Shown: positions 11,785 through 15,649 of the stretch, in pieces | How positions within the stretch are numbered: position 1 is the first letter of the stretch | Layout: the number at the start of each line of letters is the position of its first letter | Assembly (NCBI GenBank): GCA_905202605.1 | Contig: CAJKSU010000049.1 | Coordinates: forward strand, 1-15,649 | DNA length: 15,649 nt | Source of the DNA: an uncultured Eubacteriales bacterium | Lineage (GTDB): Bacteria; Bacillota; Clostridia; Oscillospirales; Oscillospiraceae | Direction: 5' to 3' | The notes under the pieces: model-generated | Database searches by the model: none | Seen by the model: only the letters and a program-made list of their open reading frames with translations | Told to the model about the DNA's origin: nothing | Made by a program: the position numbers and the translations under genes

Positions 11785-13314
11785 ATGAACGGCTATGTAC
11801 TGGCAGTAGATCAAGGTACAACCTCCTCACGTGCCATTATTTTTGATAAAACCGGCGCCATTGTCACTAAGGCGCAATATCCCCTGACCCAGCATTATCC
11901 AAAGCCCGGCTGGGTGGAGCATGACCCCATGGAGATACTCTCTACAGAGCTTCTGGCAATGGCGGAGGCCTTTGAAAAAAGCGGCCTCAGTCCAACGGAT
12001 ATTGCTGCCATTGGCATCACCAATCAACGGGAAACCACGATCCTCTGGGATAAGGCCACCGGAAAGCCCGTTTCCAACGCAATTGTCTGGCAGTGCCGCC
12101 GGACCGCATCCATCTGTGACCGGCTTACCGCCGATGGTGCGGCAAATCTGATTCTCAGCCGGACGGGACTGCTCATCGATCCCTATTTTTCCGGTACCAA
12201 GATCCGCTGGCTGCTGGATCAGGATTCCTCCCTGCAGGCGCGGGCGGAACGGGGCGAGATCCTGTTCGGCAACGTGGATTCCTGGCTGATCTGGAATCTC
12301 ACCGGAGGAAAGGCACACGTAACGGACTACTCCAACGCTTCCCGCACCATGCTTTTTGACATCGACAAGCTTTGCTGGGACAAGGAGCTGTGCGGGCTTC
12401 TGAATATTCCAATGTGTATGCTGCCGGAGCCTGTCCCCTCCTCCATGGTATACGGCACCGTGGATCCGCATCTCAAGGGGCTGGCGGTGCTGGCGGGTAC
12501 GCCGATTTCCGGCTCGGCAGGCGATCAGGCGGCGGCGCTGTTTGGGCAGGGCTGCTTTGCGCCGGGGCAGGCCAAGAATACTTATGGCACCGGATGCTTT
12601 ACGCTGCTGAACACCGGCTCCGAGAGCGTCCGCTCCAGCCGGGGACTGCTTACCTCCGTGGCGTGGAGTCTGGACGGAAAGACCACCTATGCGTTGGAAG
12701 GCAGCGCCTTTAACGCCGGCTCTGCCATTCAGTGGCTTCGGGACGAGTGCCATATCATCGCCGCCGCCCATGAGTGCGACTTGCAGGCGGAGACGCTTTC
12801 CGGCAATGACGGCGTGTACTTTGTCCCCGCCTTTACGGGGCTGGGCGCGCCTTATTGGGACGTGGATGCACGGGGCAGCTTCTTCGGACTGACCCGCGGC
12901 ACCGGAAAAGCGCATATGTGCCGGGCGGTGCTGGAGTCCATTGCCTATGAGGTGGGCGATCTGGTGGACACCATGGCGATGGAATCCCGGACGCCCATGG
13001 CGGAGCTGCGGGTAGACGGCGGCGCTTCGGTGAGCGATTTTATGATGCAGTTCCAGTCGGATCTGCTGGAGATTCCCGTGATCCGTCCCCAGATGGTGGA
13101 AACCACCGCCGCCGGTGCGGCCTATCTGGCGGGACTTGCCACCGGAGTCTGGAGCGGCACGGAGGAACTGTCTGCACTACAGAAGACGGATCGAATTTTT
13201 ACCCCCAATATGGCGCCGGAAACCCGGATGGAGTTGCGGAGCCTCTGGCGTACCGCCATTGAACTGTCCATGGCATGGGGCCACGCTGCCACCCGAAAGG
13301 AGAACCTGAAATGA
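11785..13314 (+). CDS. glpK: Glycerol kinase
   Basis: A 509-residue FGGY-family kinase that phosphorylates glycerol with ATP to sn-glycerol 3-phosphate; cytoplasmic. Landmarks: the phosphate loop DQGTTSSRAIIFD (9-21), glycerol-contacting NQRETT (80-85), GNVDSWLIWNLTGG (162-175), catalytic base D247 in GSAGDQAAALFGQ, the adenine-side LRVDGGASVSDFMMQFQ, and the TTAAGAAYLAGLA hinge. Length is normal. GGAAG lies 9 nt before the ATG; the frame opens six codons earlier at a TTG without support. The loop just before the catalytic Asp reads YGTVDPHLKGLAVLAGTPISG and lacks the HFYG loop of kinases activated by PTS phosphorylation, and also the Arg of the fructose 1,6-bisphosphate site of E. coli, so regulation may differ from both. 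No glpF or glpD is adjacent. The stop overlaps the next gene as ATGA. Confidence 0.97.
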   Translation: MNGYVLAVDQGTTSSRAIIFDKTGAIVTKAQYPLTQHYPKPGWVEHDPMEILSTELLAMAEAFEKSGLSPTDIAAIGITNQRETTILWDKATGKPVSNAIVWQCRRTASICDRLTADGAANLILSRTGLLIDPYFSGTKIRWLLDQDSSLQARAERGEILFGNVDSWLIWNLTGGKAHVTDYSNASRTMLFDIDKLCWDKELCGLLNIPMCMLPEPVPSSMVYGTVDPHLKGLAVLAGTPISGSAGDQAAALFGQGCFAPGQAKNTYGTGCFTLLNTGSESVRSSRGLLTSVAWSLDGKTTYALEGSAFNAGSAIQWLRDECHIIAAAHECDLQAETLSGNDGVYFVPAFTGLGAPYWDVDARGSFFGLTRGTGKAHMCRAVLESIAYEVGDLVDTMAMESRTPMAELRVDGGASVSDFMMQFQSDLLEIPVIRPQMVETTAAGAAYLAGLATGVWSGTEELSALQKTDRIFTPNMAPETRMELRSLWRTAIELSMAWGHAATRKENLK

Positions 13315-14507
13315 TTTCGGAAAAAATGAAGAAGCTTGCCAATAACAATTCGGTGATTCGCGCCATGTTTGAGGAGGGGCAGAATATGGCGCGGGAGTTC
13401 GGCGCGGAGAAGGTCTATGACTTCTCTCTGGGAAATCCCTCGGTTCCGGCTCCCACAGCGGTGAAGAACGCCATCCGGGAGATCCTCGATCAGGAGGATT
13501 CGCTGATGGTACACGGCTATATGTCCAACGTGGGCTACGCCGATGTGCGCAAGGCGGTGGCGGAGCAGCTGAACCGCCGGTTCGGCACGGATTTTGATGA
13601 AAACAATATCATCATGACCGTAGGCGCGGCAGGCGGCCTGAACGTGATCCTCAAAACGCTCCTGAATCCAGACGACGAGGTGCTGACCTTTGCCCCGTAT
13701 TTTACCGAGTACGGGAATTATGTGGCGAATTACGACGGCACGCTGGTGGTGGTGTCCCCCAATACCGTGGACTTTCAGCCCAATCTTCAGGAATTCGCAG
13801 AGAAGATTACACCGAAAACCAAGGCCGTGATCGTCAACAACCCCAATAACCCCACCGGCGTGGTCTATTCGGCGGAAACCTGCCGGGAAATGAGCCGGAT
13901 TTTGCGGGAAAAGCAGCATGAATTTGGAACAGATATCTACCTGATTTCCGACGAGCCCTATCGGGAGTTGGCCTATGACGGCGTGGAGGTTCCCTATTTG
14001 ACGGAGTATTACGCCAATACCGTGGTGTGCTACAGCTGGTCGAAATCCCTGTCTCTCCCCGGCGAGCGCATCGGCTATCTGGTGATCCCCAACGAGGTGA
14101 GCGATTATGATCTGGTTTACGCTGCCGCGGGAATCGCCACGCGAGTATCCGGCTTTGTCAACGCTCCGTCTCTGATGCAGCGTGCTGTGGCCCGGTGTCT
14201 GGAGGAACAGACGGATATTGAAGCCTACAATCGGAACCGTGAGGCATTATATCAGGGGTTAAAAGAATGCGGCTTTACCTGCATCAAGCCGCAGGGCGCG
14301 TTTTATCTGTTCGTCAAGACCCCCACGGAGGATGAAAAGGAGTTTGTGGAGCGGGCGAAGAAGTATCACATTCTGGTGGTTCCCGGCTCCAGCTTTGCCT
14401 GCCCCGGCTATGTGCGCATCGCCTACTGCGTCAGCTATGAGACGATCCGGAACAGCTTACCCGGCTTCCGGAAGCTGGCGGAGGAATACGGGCTGACGGG
14501 GGAATAA
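13311..14507 (+). CDS. Class I/II PLP-dependent aminotransferase
   Basis: A 398-residue fold-type I aminotransferase (AAT family) that moves an amino group between an amino acid and a 2-oxo acid, using pyridoxal phosphate. PLP residues: N180 in NNPNNPTG, D214 with Y217 in ISDEPYREL, the Schiff-base Lys245 in SWSKSLSLPGERIGY, R253, and the substrate-carboxylate Arg369 in GYVRIAY. The substrate cannot be told from sequence; the protein resembles the aspartate/aromatic or alanine-type enzymes common in clostridia, and I give no symbol. The ATG at 13311 is preceded by AAAGGAG at 8 nt and overlaps the glpK stop (ATGA), so the two should be translationally coupled; a longer frame from 13275 lies inside glpK and has no RBS. 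The pairing with glycerol kinase has no obvious metabolic reason. Confidence 0.93.
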   Translation: MISEKMKKLANNNSVIRAMFEEGQNMAREFGAEKVYDFSLGNPSVPAPTAVKNAIREILDQEDSLMVHGYMSNVGYADVRKAVAEQLNRRFGTDFDENNIIMTVGAAGGLNVILKTLLNPDDEVLTFAPYFTEYGNYVANYDGTLVVVSPNTVDFQPNLQEFAEKITPKTKAVIVNNPNNPTGVVYSAETCREMSRILREKQHEFGTDIYLISDEPYRELAYDGVEVPYLTEYYANTVVCYSWSKSLSLPGERIGYLVIPNEVSDYDLVYAAAGIATRVSGFVNAPSLMQRAVARCLEEQTDIEAYNRNREALYQGLKECGFTCIKPQGAFYLFVKTPTEDEKEFVERAKKYHILVVPGSSFACPGYVRIAYCVSYETIRNSLPGFRKLAEEYGLTGE

Positions 14508-14555
14508 CGAAAGAAACTACTGAAACTCCGGCAATTTCATAAAAAGGAAGGGAGA

Positions 14556-15086
14556 ATGAAGATGTTTTGTAAAAACTGCGGCATTGAGCTTCCGGATAAT
14601 ATGTTATATTGCACGATCTGCGGCGCAGCGGTAAACGGCGCGGACAATGTTCCCTCGGAGGTGTTCATGTCGTTGCAGCCCACCCATCCTATGAAGTGGC
14701 ATAAATTCCTGATTTATTTCCAACTGTTTTTATCAGCAATCGCAAACTTGGCTAATGGGATCGGGTATTTTGATGTACTCTTTAGCGGTTTGGTCGGAGG
14801 CGCACAGAACGTCATCTATTTTGTCGACGGAGTCGTGAGCGTGGTAGTGGCGGTTCTGGCTGTTTATGTACGGTTCCGCTTGGCTGGTTTCCGGGAAAAC
14901 GGGCCGAAAATGTACATGGTTCTTCTCGGAATTCTTTGTGCGATGCGGATCCTGGGCTTGATTTATGCCATCATTACGGATATCTATTCGGTGGCTTATT
15001 CGGCGTTCTCCCTGCTTACATACGTTTGCATTACGCTTTTGACGAACGTCTATTATGAGAAGCGTGCGGACTTGTTTGTCAACTAA
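14556..15086 (+). CDS. Zinc-ribbon membrane protein, four predicted helices
   Basis: A 176-residue protein of unknown function. It opens with a zinc ribbon of the double-zinc-ribbon/zf-ribbon type, MFCKNCGIELPDN, with Cys at 5, 8, 19 and 22 (CxxC-x10-CxxC). A linker of about 25 residues follows, then four hydrophobic segments at about 50-72, 78-103, 119-140 and 145-165, and a short charged tail. The ribbon presumably faces the cytoplasm. Such ribbon-plus-membrane proteins are common and mostly uncharacterised in clostridia. Two starts are possible: ATG 14556 with AAGGA 7 nt upstream, or ATG 14562 with GGGAG 7 nt upstream; they differ by two residues. It begins 48 nt after the aminotransferase with no terminator between, so it is probably the third gene of the glpK transcript. 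Confidence 0.8.
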   Translation: MKMFCKNCGIELPDNMLYCTICGAAVNGADNVPSEVFMSLQPTHPMKWHKFLIYFQLFLSAIANLANGIGYFDVLFSGLVGGAQNVIYFVDGVVSVVVAVLAVYVRFRLAGFRENGPKMYMVLLGILCAMRILGLIYAIITDIYSVAYSAFSLLTYVCITLLTNVYYEKRADLFVN

Positions 15087-15094
15087 AGCCATAA

Positions 15095-15130
15095 AAATCG
15101 CAGGCCGTTTTGACCTGCGATTTCTCTTTT
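15095..15130 (+). terminator. Intrinsic terminator after the zinc-ribbon membrane protein
   Basis: Perfect 10-bp stem: AAATCGCAGG (15095-15104) with CCTGCGATTT (15114-15123), followed by CTCTTTT. It starts 8 nt after the stop codon and would end the glpK-aminotransferase-zinc-ribbon transcript. Confidence 0.88.
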
Positions 15131-15146
15131 ATACATCGTAAAATCC

Positions 15147-15175
15147 CGTTTATGGTACATTACTTTTGCTATACT
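15147..15175 (+). promoter_or_regulatory. Promoter of the 69-residue membrane protein gene
   Basis: An extended -10 TGC-TATACT (-10 at 15170-15175) lies about 36 nt before the start codon. The -35 region, CGTTTA at 15147-15152 with 17-nt spacing, is weak. The preceding terminator ends only 17 nt upstream, so this gene is its own unit. Confidence 0.5.
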
Positions 15176-15210
15176 TTCCTCAGAAAGTGAATTTACAGGA
15201 GGAATGTATC

Positions 15211-15420
15211 ATGAAAGCGAAAGGACCCGTCTATGTCAGCGACTTATTTACCGTACCCATGCCCAAGCGGGCTGTTTCTCAGGAGGACTACCGGAGAAAG
15301 GTGCTGCTCCGGAGGATCCTCTGGGCGGCGCTCCCCTATCTGGTGGAGGGTTGTCTGTTTCTGCTCACCGCCGGGGTGATCGTCGGCGGGCTGCTGACAC
15401 TGTTCTGCGGACTGCGGTAA
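15211..15420 (+). CDS. Small single-helix membrane protein, unknown function
   Basis: A 69-residue protein that I do not recognise. The N-terminal 35 residues are polar and strongly basic (PKRAVSQEDYRRKVLLRR), followed by one long hydrophobic segment at about 37-66 (WAALPYLVEGCLFLLTAGVIVGG region) and a two-residue end, LR. The charge pattern predicts a cytoplasmic N-terminus. The start has a perfect AGGAGG at 15197-15202, 8 nt before the ATG, which strongly supports translation; the frame also opens 15 codons upstream but that would put the RBS inside the gene. It has its own promoter and is followed by a hairpin. Could be a small membrane regulator or a subunit of a complex, but nothing shows which. 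Confidence 0.72.
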   Translation: MKAKGPVYVSDLFTVPMPKRAVSQEDYRRKVLLRRILWAALPYLVEGCLFLLTAGVIVGGLLTLFCGLR

Positions 15421-15437
15421 GTTCCGGTCACCGGGAC

Positions 15438-15478
15438 ACAAAATGGGCTGCTGCATTTCGTTCCATGCAGCAGCCCAT
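15438..15478 (-). terminator. Hairpin terminator between convergent genes at the right edge
   Basis: Perfect 14-bp stem: ATGGGCTGCTGCAT (15443-15456) with ATGCAGCAGCCCAT (15465-15478), 8-nt loop. On the minus strand it begins 4 nt after the stop of the right-edge gene and is followed by TTTGTG. On the plus strand it lies 22 nt after the small membrane protein gene with AATGTTAT after it. Weak U-runs on both sides; probably serves both genes. Confidence 0.75.
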
Positions 15479-15482
15479 AATG

Positions 15483-15649
15483 TTATGCTTCTTCGTCCCA
15501 GACTTGCGTGGAAAGATAATCCTCTACCGTTTCCTTCCGGCGAAGGGGTACGGCGGCGTCTCCCGTCCAGAGGTATTCGCCGCAGCGCAGCCGTCCGCCG
15601 TAGTTGTAGCCCATGGAATGCCCGTGCGCGCCGGCGTCGTGGATCGCCA
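15483..15649 (-). CDS. C-terminal fragment of an unrecognised protein (5' part outside window)
   Basis: The minus-strand frame ending in TAA at 15483-15485 is open to the right edge and gives the last 54 residues of a protein. It begins AIHDAGAHGHSMGYNY and ends ETVEDYLSTQVWDEEA, with a central RLRCGEYLW. The fragment is rich in Gly, aromatic and acidic residues, has no transmembrane segment, and ends in an acidic tail. I do not recognise the family. Support for its being real: codon use like its neighbours, no stop in frame, and a perfect hairpin placed directly after the stop. Confidence 0.68.
   Translation of the reverse strand, partial: AIHDAGAHGHSMGYNYGGRLRCGEYLWTGDAAVPLRRKETVEDYLSTQVWDEEA

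Noticed and set aside
11827..12915. 362-codon open frame on the minus strand
   Set aside because: Antisense to glpK; no RBS and no family resemblance.
13122..13919. 265-codon open frame on the minus strand
   Set aside because: Antisense to the aminotransferase and the end of glpK; no supporting signals.
1..15649. A novel multi-gene defence, secretion or mobile system
   Set aside because: The genes are mostly core metabolism in single-gene or two-gene units with their own promoters and terminators. No nuclease, toxin, integrase, transposase, reverse transcriptase or repeat array is present. The WYL regulator and metallophosphoesterase are suggestive but not enough.

Overview
The window looks like ordinary chromosome from an anaerobic, low-G+C-lineage gut Firmicute, most likely an Oscillospiraceae/Oscillospirales-type clostridium. 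This is inferred from strong AGGAGG-type ribosome binding sites, fairly GC-rich coding DNA with AT-rich intergenic DNA, simple intrinsic terminators, a PhoB-type regulator of the clostridial kind, a WYL regulator, and the style of the small zinc-ribbon and membrane proteins. There is no rRNA, tRNA, CRISPR array, phage gene or intact insertion sequence.

Layout, left to right. Positions 1-373 (minus) hold the receiver domain of an OmpR/PhoB-type response regulator that runs off the left edge. Tandem 20-bp repeats at 424-465 sit upstream of it and look like its operator. A metallophosphoesterase (577-1272, minus) and a WYL-domain regulator (1446-2411, plus) are divergent and share about 170 bp with two clear promoters. 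The WYL gene converges on the glutamate synthase operon, read on the minus strand as gltB (3970-8523) then gltD (2484-3956). A strong hairpin lies between them. gltB has a perfect consensus promoter at 8622-8650 and two TGCA-centred palindromes upstream. Next come dapF (8936-9775, minus), a divergent GNAT acetyltransferase (9932-10423, plus), a degenerate intergenic element, and a two-helix membrane protein of unknown function (10553-11602, minus). Divergent from that protein is glpK (11785-13314), overlapping by ATGA a class I aminotransferase (13311-14507), followed closely by a zinc-ribbon four-helix membrane protein (14556-15086) and a terminator. A 69-residue membrane protein (15211-15420) and the C-terminal end of an unrecognised minus-strand gene (15483-15649) close the window.

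How the parts fit: GltBD makes glutamate from glutamine and 2-oxoglutarate, and glutamate is the usual amino donor for aminotransferases such as the one beside glpK. DapF makes meso-diaminopimelate for lysine and peptidoglycan. GlpK feeds glycerol 3-phosphate to lipid synthesis or glycolysis. These genes are not one pathway; the window is a mosaic of short transcription units, each with its own promoter and terminator.

I did not find a convincing undescribed multi-gene system. The most interesting signals are regulatory: the 20-bp repeats before the response regulator, the helically phased TTGCA sites before gltB, the AATAGAATTCTATT palindrome at a predicted start site, and the recurrent TGn extended -10 elements. 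Two gene-level oddities are the metallophosphoesterase with Glu in place of the first motif's His, and the translationally coupled glpK-aminotransferase pair.
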